A stretch of 64,000 nucleotides of DNA from CAYYIS01 sp964470965 (GTDB lineage: Bacteria > JAAXHH01 > JABIQT01). Made by a program: the position numbers and the translations under genes. Below, piece by piece: positions 1 through 9,336 of the stretch. Where the stretch lies: assembly GCA_964470965.1 (NCBI GenBank), contig CAYYIS010000019.1, positions 15,826 through 79,825 on the forward strand, written 5' to 3'. Below the pieces are notes generated by a model that had not been told where the DNA came from, did no database searches, and was given only the letters and a program-made list of their open reading frames with translations. Position 1 is the first letter of the stretch. Each line of letters opens with the position of its first letter.

Positions 1-307
1 ATCCGGCACAGCCGCTTACAATCGTCTAAAAGATGATGTACCGGAAGAAGAAAAAGGCCGCCGTCTGACAGCTATTATAGACCTGCAGAAACAGATCTCG
101 GAATCGAAGAATCAGCATTACGTCGGCCGGACGGTGCATGTCCTTGTGGAAGGCCAGTCCAAGCGGGATGCCAAGAAGCTGTACGGAAAAACCGATACGT
201 TCAAAACAGCCATATTTCCAGTGCAGCCCGGAATAACTGCGCATACGGTCGTGCCGGTTCGTATTACACATGTGTCCCCCTTCACATTGTTTGGTGAAGT
301 AACATAA
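1..307 (+). CDS. miaB: tRNA methylthiotransferase MiaB, C-terminal end (partial)
   Basis: The gene enters from the left edge; about 101 C-terminal residues are visible, ending at TAA 305-307. The family adds a methylthio group to i6A37 of tRNAs with a radical-SAM and an auxiliary Fe-S cluster, both upstream of this window. What is visible is the end of the radical-SAM domain (SGTAAYNRLKDDVPEEEKG-like, then a helix with LQKQIS) followed by a TRAM RNA-binding domain (VLVEGQSK, then a beta-rich stretch ending FTLFGEVT). The VLVEG-sK pattern is typical of MiaB rather than RimO or MtaB, but with the catalytic half missing the subtype is not certain. It precedes sodA by 40 bases. Confidence 0.85.
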   Translation, partial: SGTAAYNRLKDDVPEEEKGRRLTAIIDLQKQISESKNQHYVGRTVHVLVEGQSKRDAKKLYGKTDTFKTAIFPVQPGITAHTVVPVRITHVSPFTLFGEVT

Positions 308-347
308 TTTTATCTCATATCCTTTCATTTCTCAAGGAGGAATTCTC

Positions 348-953
348 ATGGCTTTTACACTGCCCGATTTGCCGTATGCCCACAGCGCGCTTGAACCGCA
401 TGTGGACACGCGGACGATGGAAATCCATCACGGCAAGCACCATAACACCTACATCACGAATCTCAACAACGCCATCGCAGGCACGGATCTGGAAGGTAAA
501 AGTCTGGAAGAGTTACTGGCGAACAACTGCGCCATCGTGCCGGACGACAAGAAAACGGCCGTACGGAACAATGGCGGCGGCCATGCCAACCACACTCAAT
601 TCTGGACCATCATGAGCGGCAGTGGCGGCGGAAACCCCGTCGGCAATCTTGCCACTGCCATCGACAGTGCGTTTAACGGATTGGACGGCCTGAAAGAACA
701 GATCGGGACCGCCGGTGCCACCCGGTTCGGTTCCGGTTGGGCCTGGCTCACCAAAGACAGCAGCGGCAACCTGGCAGTCTCCTCCAGCGCCAACCAGGAC
801 AGCCCGATCATGGAAGGCAAAACCGCCATCCTGGGTATAGACGTCTGGGAACACGCGTACTACCTCAATTATCAGAACCTAAGGCCGGACTATATCGCGG
901 CCTGGTGGAACCTGGTCAATTGGGAAGAGGCGGAAAACCGTTATAACGGTTAG
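348..953 (+). CDS. sodA: superoxide dismutase, Mn type
   Basis: A cytosolic enzyme that dismutates superoxide to oxygen and hydrogen peroxide. The 201 residues are full length for the Fe/Mn family. The four metal ligands are visible: H27 (MEIHHGKHH), H82 (NHTQFW), D165 and H169 (DVWEHAYY). Gln150 in NQDSP and the Gly-rich stretch before NHTQFW are the pattern of Mn enzymes, so Mn is the likely metal; a cambialistic enzyme cannot be excluded. The start follows a strong Shine-Dalgarno (AAGGAGG, about 333-341). It appears monocistronic: a strong terminator follows 17 bases after the stop. No signal peptide is seen. Confidence 0.95.
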   Translation: MAFTLPDLPYAHSALEPHVDTRTMEIHHGKHHNTYITNLNNAIAGTDLEGKSLEELLANNCAIVPDDKKTAVRNNGGGHANHTQFWTIMSGSGGGNPVGNLATAIDSAFNGLDGLKEQIGTAGATRFGSGWAWLTKDSSGNLAVSSSANQDSPIMEGKTAILGIDVWEHAYYLNYQNLRPDYIAAWWNLVNWEEAENRYNG

Positions 954-970
954 CTGTCGGTGTTGATATG

Positions 971-1009
971 ATCCCTGATATGGCTTCGGCCGTATCAGGG
1001 ATTTTTTTA
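971..1009 (+). terminator. rho-independent terminator after sodA
   Basis: ATCCCTGATA (971-980) is repeated in inverse at 993-1002. The stem continues inward through GGC/GCC to a cUUCGg tetraloop, giving about 14 pairs with one G-U, followed by a run of seven T. It ends sodA transcription. Confidence 0.93.
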
Positions 1010-1059
1010 TGCCGTCAGAGGAAGTGGTAATGGCACGGGACGGGCGTTCGGCCATACTG

Positions 1060-1737
1060 GATAGGGTTAACCATAGGAGAAGCACCTGCACCGGAACCGC
1101 AGGCCAGAGAACGGCTCATCAGACAGTCCATGTGCGGTGTATGTGGGACGGGCGTTTCCACCGATTCCATGGGAACCGCGATTATAGAAGGCAACACCAT
1201 CGGCATCGTACCGTGAATGCCGCACGGTACGTGTTATTTCTGCGCCGTGGTGCAGAGGGAACCCGGCTTGTGCACGCGAGGCGCCGCATGTGGATTTCGT
1301 CCGTATATGGATCAGAATTCACATTTCCAGGGAGGGTTCTCAAAGTATCTCCTGCTGGATCATACCAGAAATGTATTTCTCAAGGACAATAGGCCACCGG
1401 AGGTCTCGGTACTGCTCAAGCCATTTTCCATCGGTATGCACTTTGCAGACAGGGCTGATGTGAAGATTGGATCAACAGGAGTCATCCAGGGTGCCGGTGC
1501 ATCGGCATATTCAGTCTGGCAGCAGCACTGGAAGCAGGAGCGCATAGAACGATCGTCATAGGAGGCCGGGGATTTCGGCTGGAACTGGTGAAAGAATTCG
1601 GAGCGGATGTGACGATAAATATCAAACCGGTGAAAACCCAAACTCCCTATGGATACGGAGCAGATGTGGTGTTCGAGGGCACAGGCGTTCAGCAGTCGAC
1701 CCGGAAAGGTATCGATATGTTACGGGAGGCGGATTAT
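1060..1737 (+). pseudogene. decayed zinc-dependent alcohol dehydrogenase (MDR family)
   Basis: No intact frame covers this stretch, but pieces of a medium-chain zinc dehydrogenase appear in order across three frames. Near 1130 is MCGVCGTGVS, like the catalytic-zinc CGTD region. From about 1217 come cysteines resembling the structural-zinc loop (CYFC..., GLC). Near 1320-1500 are HFQGGFSKYLLLD, KPFSIGMHFADRA and VIQGAGA, the latter a nucleotide-binding glycine motif. From 1588 follow MKEFGADVTINI and GYGADVVFEGTG. At least two frameshifts and stops separate them. The remnant ends where the antisense ASPIC gene begins, so the 3' end is probably lost. Substrate cannot be told. Sequencing error is less likely than decay because several lesions occur. 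Confidence 0.72.
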
Positions 1738-3576
1738 TTATCGCTCGATTTCTACCATCTGGTCCACGGCCACATCCAGTACTGCCTGCTCCGTGCCGTC
1801 CGGCCAGATAACCTTTAGTTCGTCGATGCGGTCCGCCGTGCCCAGACCGAAGGTAACTGGCAATTCCACCTGCGACAAATAGCTTCGGGTAGGCATCATC
1901 TGCCTCCGCTGTGTGAAGCCGCCTGCCGTCAGTTCTATCCACGAGCCGATGACATTGTCACCAGGTGACCGGCCTGTAAGACGGACGCGCAGCCAATGAT
2001 GGCCCAAGTCCTGGTCATTGCGCAGGACCAGAGGCGGACCGCCGGTCTGCGTCAGTGCCACATCCAGGTCACCGTCTTCGTCGATGTCGGCATAGGCCGC
2101 TGCGCGCCCCACGATTTTTCGGTTCAGGTCGCCCACTGTCTGAGGAGCTACCGGGACGAATTTGTTCCGCCCCGGTCCGCCGTTCCAGAAGAGCTGAGCC
2201 GCCTGGCCATAGGTCTGACTGGGGTCCACCCGGTTGATTTGGTCTTCTATATGCCCGTTAGTCTGCAGCAGATCGAGACGCCCATCCAGATCGTAGTCAA
2301 AGAGAAACAGCCCAAACGTCAGCGCCCTCCGGCTGGGCGCACCTATGCCTTCACCGATGGCATCGTCCACGAAGAGGGACGGATCGTCCTGGCTCACGTA
2401 AACAGACGTCATCTCATTGGCGAAATTTCCGATCATAAACCCCACACGGCGGTCGTTGCGGTAATACCCGCCGTCGACCCCCATGGCTCCAGTGGCATTG
2501 CCGTCCGGTCCATAGGCCAACCCGAACATCTCGCCAGTCTCCTCGAACGTACCGTCCCCATTGTTATGGAAGAAAAAATTTCGGACCGTGTCGTTGGCGA
2601 TAAACAGGTCCAGCCAACCGTCCTGATCCACATCCATGGGGGCCAGCGCAAGCGCTTTACCCACAGGAACCCCGGTAGCCGGGTTCCTGATCTGGATGCC
2701 ACTCGACTCCGAAACGTCGTCAAAGGTGCCGTCGCCGTTATTCCGGTACAGATAGGAAAAGGAACCGGCGTACTCCTGTGGTGGACCGTATGCGCGTCCC
2801 ACACCAGCCAGTCGAAAATCGACCTGTAAATCTATTTCTTTCGACCACTGAACATAATTAGCAACGAACAGGTCCAGATCCCCGTCGTTGTCATAGTCGA
2901 AAAACCCTGCGCTTGAGCTCCAGCTTTCGGCCTTCCCCGAAACCCCTGCGCGTGCGGTATCCTCTTGAAAAGTACCGTTGCGATTGCGGTAGAGATGGTT
3001 ACTGCCGACCGCGGTAATGAACACATCAGTCCAACCATCCGCGTCGTAATCCGCCACGGCTGCCCCCATTCCGTAAAAGCTTTCGGAGAGTCCGGCAGAT
3101 ACCGTGACGTCATCAAAGTGGCCGCGGCCGTCGTTGCCATACAACTTCATGGTCGGAGTGGGGGAAGGGACGGCCTTGTGGGCCCAGTTGGCGGAGTTAA
3201 TAAACAGGAGATCCTGGTCTCCATCGTTGTCGTAGTCGAAAAATGCGGCGCCACCCCCCATGGTCTCGGGGAGCAGTTTGTCACCGTATGCACCGCTGTA
3301 GTGGACAAAGTCGATCCCGGCTTCTTTCGAAATATCGGTAAAGCGTACGACCGGGGGGGCGGTATTCCCGATGACCGTTTCGGGCCGGGTCACATCGATG
3401 GACCGCTCCGGGTCTGTTTCGCCGGACCGGCGACTCAGATACACCGCAACCAGAACGATCAAGGCGATAGCGCCGAACACGGATAGAGACCCGCGGAAAG
3501 CTCTGCCGATTACCGCATCGTCACCGGGCGTTTCTTCCCGCTGAATCTTATCCTGTTCATGGTCTGAGATACTCAT
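1738..3576 (-). CDS. CRTAC1-type FG-GAP / ASPIC-UnbV protein, membrane-anchored
   Basis: 612 residues. A hydrophilic N-terminus is followed by one membrane segment at about 32-48, then a large exported part. It carries repeated calcium-binding FG-GAP/VCBS motifs (FFDYDNDGDQDLL, DYDADGWTDVF, FDYDNDGDLDLF, DVDQDGWLDLF, FDYDLDGRLDLL, DIDEDGDLDV) expected to form a beta-propeller. The C-terminus (from about 520; HHWLRVRLTG, IELTAGG, FGLGTADRIDELKVIWPDG) is an ASPIC/UnbV domain. The family's biochemical role is not established. It lies 12 bases after the multihaem cytochrome gene on the same strand, so the two are surely co-transcribed and may act together at the outer face of the inner membrane. 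The start has no strong alternative. Confidence 0.85.
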   Translation of the reverse strand: MSISDHEQDKIQREETPGDDAVIGRAFRGSLSVFGAIALIVLVAVYLSRRSGETDPERSIDVTRPETVIGNTAPPVVRFTDISKEAGIDFVHYSGAYGDKLLPETMGGGAAFFDYDNDGDQDLLFINSANWAHKAVPSPTPTMKLYGNDGRGHFDDVTVSAGLSESFYGMGAAVADYDADGWTDVFITAVGSNHLYRNRNGTFQEDTARAGVSGKAESWSSSAGFFDYDNDGDLDLFVANYVQWSKEIDLQVDFRLAGVGRAYGPPQEYAGSFSYLYRNNGDGTFDDVSESSGIQIRNPATGVPVGKALALAPMDVDQDGWLDLFIANDTVRNFFFHNNGDGTFEETGEMFGLAYGPDGNATGAMGVDGGYYRNDRRVGFMIGNFANEMTSVYVSQDDPSLFVDDAIGEGIGAPSRRALTFGLFLFDYDLDGRLDLLQTNGHIEDQINRVDPSQTYGQAAQLFWNGGPGRNKFVPVAPQTVGDLNRKIVGRAAAYADIDEDGDLDVALTQTGGPPLVLRNDQDLGHHWLRVRLTGRSPGDNVIGSWIELTAGGFTQRRQMMPTRSYLSQVELPVTFGLGTADRIDELKVIWPDGTEQAVLDVAVDQMVEIER

Positions 3577-3588
3577 AGCTGCCTTAAT

Positions 3589-6432
3589 CTATCGATCCGG
3601 ACCGACGAGCTCATAGCGGGTTGCCCTGCGTTCTCCCGTTTCCACCGTTCGTTCGAACGCCTCACTGCGGTTCAGATCGTATATCACGATGGCCTCCGCT
3701 GCATGGTTGGCTGCCGGATCGTTCATGCGGGCCGCCGTAACGGCCTGACCGCGGGCGTTGTCGTCCGGTTTGTATTTCTGGTACAGTTCAAGGTGCGCCA
3801 AACCTTCATTCCGCTCCCCTATCTGCCGCAGGATCAGCGACAGGTTGTAGTGCGCCGTGATGTTTTCAGGGTCCAATCCCAGCGCCCGGTCAAAATAGGA
3901 ACGGGCATCCTGTAAAAGGTGTTCCCTTCGCGTTCGATTGGCCTCGCCCCGCTCCTGTTTGGCGCGTTCAAAAAGCGTCAGTCCGATTTCATTGAGCAAC
4001 CGATAATCCTGGCTGAAATCGAAACCACGCAGCCGCATTTCCGCGTCATCGGCTTCGACAATGCTTTTGAAGCTGGCGATGGCCTCTTCCAGAAATCCAT
4101 TTTGCTTGTTGACCAGTCCGGTAAACCAGGCTACACTCCAGCCAGGAGCCGGCGGATCGAACGCCGCAGCCCGATTCAGCGCTTCGATGGCCTGATCTTG
4201 TACGGTACCCTGCTGGATGTACACCCGGGCCAGGTTAAGCGGTCCGTCCGGTCGCCCTAATGCCTCCACCTGAATAAAAGCTTCCTCGGCCCGACGCAGG
4301 TCGCCCTTTGTCTTACCGCCTTTCAGCAACATGCCAATACCGTAGTCGTTCCATCGTTCCCACTCCGGTATTTCGGACGGTGCGTTCTGTACATCTTCGC
4401 CGCTCACCGGAAAAGTCATCCGGTCCGCGGCCAGTGTCATAATGGGCAGGTCGTTTACGAAGTCTTCGCCGTACACGTGTTTCATATAGGTCGTGTCGAA
4501 CTTGCGGTATTGCAGACGGACTTCCACGGTAATAGGCGCCCTGACATATCCCGGAACGTCGAGACCAAAATGCACAACATCCGCCCCGCCCGGCGGGATC
4601 TGATTATTGTACAACGACAGGTAAATATCCTGGGCGTTGCGGCGGTCGATCCGATTGCCGTTGCGATCCAGGATGTATGAGTTGACAAAGTGGGACCAGG
4701 GATCTACGGCGTAATCTTCGTCTAAACCACCGCTGCGTCCAATCAACCGCCCCCCGGAAGTCACCAGCACGTCCATCCAGAGTTCGTTCGAGTCACCGGT
4801 ACCCTCGGTGAGCAGGTGTCCCATCTTGAGTGTTCGGATAACTACATCGATCAAATACGACCGGCCCGGCTGCAGTACGGGTGTCTCGGGCCTCAGTGGC
4901 GCGGTAAAGCGACCGTCCCCTGCGCTTCCCTCACGCACGCCGAACAGATCGACACGAACGACCCCGTCATTGAACTTCTGGTGTGCTTCATTCACCCAGT
5001 CCGGCAATCCTATCAGGTGGGCGAGGCCGGTATTGGCGCTGGCGTACAGGTGATCATGGATCTTTAGCTTACCGGATTCGTCGAAATCCTGGGCCGAAAA
5101 CTGGTCCGACTCCCGCAGCGGCATGTGGCACCCATTACAGTTCTGCTCCGCCTTTTCAGGATAATAGAAACTGCTCACCCCATGTCCGGATACACCGCTG
5201 GTGTGGTAGGAATCATAATGATTCTGGCCCCGCAGCCATTTGTATTTGTTCAGCTCTTCCGGCAAATGGACCTTATGGCACGTACCACAGAATTCTGGTG
5301 TCTTATGAAACGGTTTCAAAAATGTCTTCTTATGTAAGTCCGGTTTGGCTTTTACCAGCTGATTGCTGACCCAGCGCAGCGATTTGTTGTCACTGAACGC
5401 AAAAGGATAGTGAACGGGTTCCTCGATGGTATAATCGGCATTTCCACGCAGGCTGTTGATATTGGTTATGGCATGACAGGAGGTACAGGTGATGCCTGCC
5501 TGGCCGGAGGGATCATTCTCGTCATCAAAGTCAGGATCATCGAATTTTCCGCTGAAGAATACGACCGGGTCATGGCAGCCTGCACAGAACCGGGATGCCT
5601 GCAGATCTCCGTCTCGCTCCAAGGCCGCCCTGCGGGTTTCACGAACGGAAAACAAATAAGGGGGATTGTTGAACGAACTGAACCGATGCGCACTGTGGGC
5701 CCATCTGAAATGGGAGTCAGCGTGACACTCTTTGCAGTATTCATCGTTCGAAAGGACCTGTTCTGGAATGAATTCCCCGGTGGCGGTTCGAGCCAGCGAT
5801 GGAAAGAAGTACTGCTCTCCGGAAACCGGCCCTTCCACGCTCCATTGCCGGGGATCCTGCATCTGCCACACCACCATTACGACACCGAAGACCGCGGCGG
5901 CCATGGTCCACCTAAGACCGATCCGCCACTTGATGCCCTCTCCAGCCAGCCGGTGCAGTATGAACAGCCATGCCGCCAGCAGCGGTGTAATCACGTGGGC
6001 CCAGTAAGCCATGGAACGGATGAACCCGTCATTGATGGCAATTAAACCTTCAAGGCGGGTGAGCACTACACCACTGCCCAGAAGGATCAAAGCTACGGCA
6101 AACAACCCGACGCCCGCCCGGACGGCCCGGCGGTTGGGACGGCCATAGGATTTGACCATGTGGAGGATGCCGAAGACCAGAATCGGAATGATGATCAGCG
6201 CACCCAGAAACAGGTGGACGATGAACATATTCATGTAAAACCAGTTCTGGTAGGTCTGTCCGGTTATCGCTTCCGTCACCGTCACGCCGGCCAGATAAAC
6301 CGCATTGATAGCCAGCAGGACAAACAGGGCAAAAACCACGAACAGGAGACGCTTAAGGCGGGGGCCTACAGCGGGGATATACGCTTGTCTTTTACGCGCC
6401 GGTGCAGAAGAGTCATCATGCTCAACGGGCAT
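3589..6432 (-). CDS. membrane pentahaem cytochrome c with b561-like N-terminus and TPR tail
   Basis: 947 residues with three parts. Residues 28-190 hold about five membrane segments with histidines H73, H91, H146 and H160 placed as in b-type haem binding membrane domains. Residues about 230-470 carry five CXXCH haem c motifs (CKECH at 233, then CAGCH, CTSCH, CGTCH, CNGCH). After a beta-rich middle, residues about 690-910 form TPR-like helices (alternating alanine-rich pairs, YFDRALGLDPENITAHYNL). It looks like an electron-transfer protein moving electrons between quinone and periplasmic partners; the partners are unknown. It is the first gene of a two-gene operon with the ASPIC protein. The b-haem assignment is inference; the five haem c sites are seen directly. 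Confidence 0.85.
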   Translation of the reverse strand: MPVEHDDSSAPARKRQAYIPAVGPRLKRLLFVVFALFVLLAINAVYLAGVTVTEAITGQTYQNWFYMNMFIVHLFLGALIIIPILVFGILHMVKSYGRPNRRAVRAGVGLFAVALILLGSGVVLTRLEGLIAINDGFIRSMAYWAHVITPLLAAWLFILHRLAGEGIKWRIGLRWTMAAAVFGVVMVVWQMQDPRQWSVEGPVSGEQYFFPSLARTATGEFIPEQVLSNDEYCKECHADSHFRWAHSAHRFSSFNNPPYLFSVRETRRAALERDGDLQASRFCAGCHDPVVFFSGKFDDPDFDDENDPSGQAGITCTSCHAITNINSLRGNADYTIEEPVHYPFAFSDNKSLRWVSNQLVKAKPDLHKKTFLKPFHKTPEFCGTCHKVHLPEELNKYKWLRGQNHYDSYHTSGVSGHGVSSFYYPEKAEQNCNGCHMPLRESDQFSAQDFDESGKLKIHDHLYASANTGLAHLIGLPDWVNEAHQKFNDGVVRVDLFGVREGSAGDGRFTAPLRPETPVLQPGRSYLIDVVIRTLKMGHLLTEGTGDSNELWMDVLVTSGGRLIGRSGGLDEDYAVDPWSHFVNSYILDRNGNRIDRRNAQDIYLSLYNNQIPPGGADVVHFGLDVPGYVRAPITVEVRLQYRKFDTTYMKHVYGEDFVNDLPIMTLAADRMTFPVSGEDVQNAPSEIPEWERWNDYGIGMLLKGGKTKGDLRRAEEAFIQVEALGRPDGPLNLARVYIQQGTVQDQAIEALNRAAAFDPPAPGWSVAWFTGLVNKQNGFLEEAIASFKSIVEADDAEMRLRGFDFSQDYRLLNEIGLTLFERAKQERGEANRTRREHLLQDARSYFDRALGLDPENITAHYNLSLILRQIGERNEGLAHLELYQKYKPDDNARGQAVTAARMNDPAANHAAEAIVIYDLNRSEAFERTVETGERRATRYELVGPDR

Positions 6433-6548
6433 GATCAGTCACTCCTTCTTACTTTTTCCTGGCCATGCATCCAGCGGCGACCACGAGAGGGAAGACCGTC
6501 AGAGACACGTCCGACGGTTCAGGGTACAAACCTAAATCCACTATTTTT

Positions 6549-6577
6549 AAAATATGTTTTAACGGATTATTGTGCAA
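6549..6577 (-). promoter_or_regulatory. sigma-70-type promoter for the cytochrome operon
   Basis: On the minus strand TTGCAC and TATTTT are separated by 17 bases, about 115 bases before the cytochrome start. The -10 agrees in five of six positions with TATAAT; the -35 is weaker. Confidence 0.4.
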
Positions 6578-6624
6578 GGGGATTAAAGGGAGACAGAAGA
6601 AACAAAACACCCTTGTTCATTTAC

Positions 6625-6724
6625 NNNNNNNNNNNNNNNNNNNNNNNNNNNNNNNNNNNNNNNNNNNNNNNNNNNNNNNNNNNNNNNNNNNNNNNNNNNN
6701 NNNNNNNNNNNNNNNNNNNNNNNN
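6625..6724. other. assembly gap, 100 N
   Basis: Exactly 100 undetermined bases, the usual filler for a scaffold join of unknown size. Gene order across it is not guaranteed. Confidence 0.99.
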
Positions 6725-6814
6725 GCGATCAGATCTCTTGACATTGATGTGCTTTTTTCCTGTCCCGAACCAGTAATCGTGTACGTACTCGTTGTTAGGA
6801 TCTAAAAAATACAT
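6725..6814 (-). CDS. possible gene start running into the gap (unrecognised)
   Basis: An open frame on the minus strand begins at ATG 6814 and runs about 30 codons into the N run, starting MYFLDPNNEYVHDYWFGTG. There is no Shine-Dalgarno sequence before the ATG and no family is recognised. The flanks of the gap are AT-richer than the neighbouring genes. It may be a truncated gene or chance. Confidence 0.2.
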
Positions 6815-6847
6815 AAGACTAATAAGTATCTGATTTTGTTATAGATT

Positions 6848-7591
6848 TCAGGACTGTTTCATCAATACCCGTTCTACGAATTTTCGGATTAGAGAATTGG
6901 ATTCCGGCGTCTCCTGAACGGAAGCCAGTATACGCCCCAGTTGCGCGTCGTTTTCGGTGTATTCATCCTTGTAGATAGTCAGCCGTTCTATCAGGATTTC
7001 ACGGTCCAGTTCCGGATGAAACTGGAAGGCCCAGAAAGGTTTGGCTGGGATTCGAAATGCGTGACAGCACAAATCCGTATACGCCAGTGTCTCGAACGCA
7101 TCAGGCGCTTTCAGAGCCCTCTCTTTGTGGACAGAGACCGCAAGAAAGGGATTGGGGGTATCCTGAAACAGCGGATCGGCAGCCGCCTGAGCTGTGAGCC
7201 GGATCGGAATAGAACCCCGCTCAAAATCTTTTTCATCCCGGATGATTTCTCGTCCGAACGCGACCGACGCGAGCTGGAACCCGAAGCAGGAGGCGAACAC
7301 AGGAACATCCCTTTCCGCGCAGTACCGCATCAACCGTTCACCGGACTCCAGGAACGGGTTCGTGTCCGGCTCCAGTACACTGGCCTCGCTGGCGCCGCCG
7401 ACGAAAAGCGCATCGTAGCCGGCCACCACATCGGTATCGAATCTGGGGGTATCAAAGACATTCAGGATGTGGATCTGGGAGGCGTCGAGGCCGCTGTACC
7501 GGGCAAAACTGCCATGTTCTTCCCTGCGCACTTTCGGATTTTGGCGAATCTGCAGGAGCAGAATTCGAAGGTGCGACACGGATGGGCTCAT
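6848..7591 (-). CDS. class I glutamine amidotransferase-like protein
   Basis: 247 residues forming one GATase1 domain. The catalytic triad is visible: nucleophile C102 in SCFGFQ and H192/E194 in FQFHPE. This is the GMP-synthase-like stand-alone group, which hydrolyses glutamine or related gamma-glutamyl compounds; the acceptor or substrate here is unknown. SCFGFQ replaces the more common GxCxGxQ, so the elbow is slightly unusual, but the cysteine is kept. It is the last gene of a four-gene operon; its ATG overlaps the stop of the ABC exporter gene (ATGA, 7588-7591). No signal peptide, so cytosolic. Confidence 0.83.
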   Translation of the reverse strand: MSPSVSHLRILLLQIRQNPKVRREEHGSFARYSGLDASQIHILNVFDTPRFDTDVVAGYDALFVGGASEASVLEPDTNPFLESGERLMRYCAERDVPVFASCFGFQLASVAFGREIIRDEKDFERGSIPIRLTAQAAADPLFQDTPNPFLAVSVHKERALKAPDAFETLAYTDLCCHAFRIPAKPFWAFQFHPELDREILIERLTIYKDEYTENDAQLGRILASVQETPESNSLIRKFVERVLMKQS

Positions 7592-9336
7592 GATATCTGC
7601 GCGGAATGCAGGCCATGGTACACACCGGCGTCTGTGAGCAATTCGTCGTGAGTGCCGCTCTCGGCAACTCGGCCGTCGCTCAAAACAACGATCCGGTCGG
7701 CATACCGAACCGTGGCCAGGCGGTGGGCAATGATGAATGTGGTACGGCCGACCAACAGCCGGGAGAGGCTTTCCTGGATGAGACGCTCGGATTCCGTGTC
7801 CACGGACGAGGTAGCCTCGTCCAGTATGAGAATCGGGGGATCCTTGAGCAACGCGCGGGCTATGGCGATTCGCTGTTTTTCGCCCCCGGAAAGACGGACA
7901 CCCCTTTCGCCTACAACTGTATCGACCCCCTCGGGCATACCGTCGATAAGATCCAATATATTCGCGGCTCTGGCGGCCTCAATGACGTCATCGAGATTTG
8001 CTTCGGGACGGGCATAAGCGATGTTTTCCCGGATGGACGCGTTGAACAGAAACGTCTCCTGTGCCACGATACCGATATTTTGCCGCAGAGACGCCAGGCT
8101 GATGGCACGAAGGTCCTGACCATCAATAAGGATCCGTCCGTGGGTGGGATCCATCGCACGTACGATCAGGCTGGTGAGCGTGGTCTTGCCGGCGCCGCTA
8201 TGGCCTACGATGGCCATCACTTCACCCGGCTCGATGTTCAGATCGATGCCGCGCAGCACCTCTTCCCTTGTGTTGTAGCTGAAACGCACTTTCTCGAACG
8301 TTACCGCGCCCTGTACACCGGTGATTTTACGGGCATCAGGCATATCCTGGATCTCAGGTATTTCGTCCAGGTATTCGAAGACGCGATCTGCAGCGGCGAG
8401 CGCCTTCTGGAAGCGCTCATTTTCGTTGGTCACCTCAGTAATCGGCCAGTACAGCCGCCACAGGTAGGTCATGAACGCGACCAGGCTACCCACGGACAGG
8501 GTGCCTTCCATAACCTGAAATCCGCCGTACCACGCCACGGTAACGACGCCTATACCGGACATATTCTGCATTAACGGACCGTATCGGGACCACAACGTAA
8601 CACCCTCTACCACACCGTTCATATAATCGGTGTTTTCATCCCTGAATGTCTGAGCTTCCTGATGCTCTCTGGTGAAAAGCTGGATGATCGGTATACCGGA
8701 AACATTATCCTGCAAACGGGCATTGATGGCCGCGAGCTGCTCTCTGATGCGTCGGTTGATGCGTCGGATACGGTTATTGAAGCGGATGGTGAGCAGCACC
8801 ATGATCGGCACGGGAAGCAGCGTCAGGCAGGCGAGCGTCGGGTGGATGGCGAACAGAATAACGGCGATGCCCAGAAAGGTAAGCGTCTGTGTGACGAATA
8901 CGTTTGCGGTGTGAGCGATCATGTCTCGCAGCGCCTCCGTATCATTCACCACCCGTGACATGATTTCACCGGTCTGTCTCTCCCGGAAGAACCGGTTGGA
9001 CATGGTCTGAAGATGTTCGTACAACTGCGTACGAATTCTGAGTACTACCTTCTCAGCCACCACATGAGAAATCTGATGCTGCCAGTACATGGCGACGTAC
9101 TTGACCGCATAGGAAACGATCAGAACCAGGGCAATGGTGTGCAGCATGCCCCAATCACTCGTAGCGAACACGTCGTCAATGATAACTTTGGTGAGCCAGG
9201 GCGGCACCAGATTCATCCAGGCCACGGCCAGCATACAGACCGCGGCGAACGTAATCCCCTTCCAGAAAGGGATCAGGTAGCTGAACAGCCGGTGCACGGT
9301 GGATCCGCTGTTATTCATTGCTTGCCTGGTTTTCAT
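7588..9336 (-). CDS. ABC exporter, fused permease and ATPase (MsbA-like)
   Basis: 582 residues, a half-transporter that would act as a homodimer in the inner membrane. An N-terminal domain of six membrane segments (about 15-310) precedes a nucleotide-binding domain with Walker A GHSGAGKTTL, signature LSGGEKQRIAIARALL, Walker B ILILDEATSS and the H-loop IIAHRLATV. This is the type shared by lipid A flippases and multidrug exporters; the cargo cannot be read from sequence. Start: ATG 9336 overlaps the thiDN stop as TGATG; a GTG three bases upstream (9339) is possible. It overlaps the amidotransferase by 4 bases downstream. Confidence 0.88.
   Translation of the reverse strand: MKTRQAMNNSGSTVHRLFSYLIPFWKGITFAAVCMLAVAWMNLVPPWLTKVIIDDVFATSDWGMLHTIALVLIVSYAVKYVAMYWQHQISHVVAEKVVLRIRTQLYEHLQTMSNRFFRERQTGEIMSRVVNDTEALRDMIAHTANVFVTQTLTFLGIAVILFAIHPTLACLTLLPVPIMVLLTIRFNNRIRRINRRIREQLAAINARLQDNVSGIPIIQLFTREHQEAQTFRDENTDYMNGVVEGVTLWSRYGPLMQNMSGIGVVTVAWYGGFQVMEGTLSVGSLVAFMTYLWRLYWPITEVTNENERFQKALAAADRVFEYLDEIPEIQDMPDARKITGVQGAVTFEKVRFSYNTREEVLRGIDLNIEPGEVMAIVGHSGAGKTTLTSLIVRAMDPTHGRILIDGQDLRAISLASLRQNIGIVAQETFLFNASIRENIAYARPEANLDDVIEAARAANILDLIDGMPEGVDTVVGERGVRLSGGEKQRIAIARALLKDPPILILDEATSSVDTESERLIQESLSRLLVGRTTFIIAHRLATVRYADRIVVLSDGRVAESGTHDELLTDAGVYHGLHSAQIS

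Noticed and set aside
1996..2829. 277-codon open frame antisense to the ASPIC gene
   Set aside because: It is a shadow of the repeat-rich opposite strand; no ribosome site or motif.
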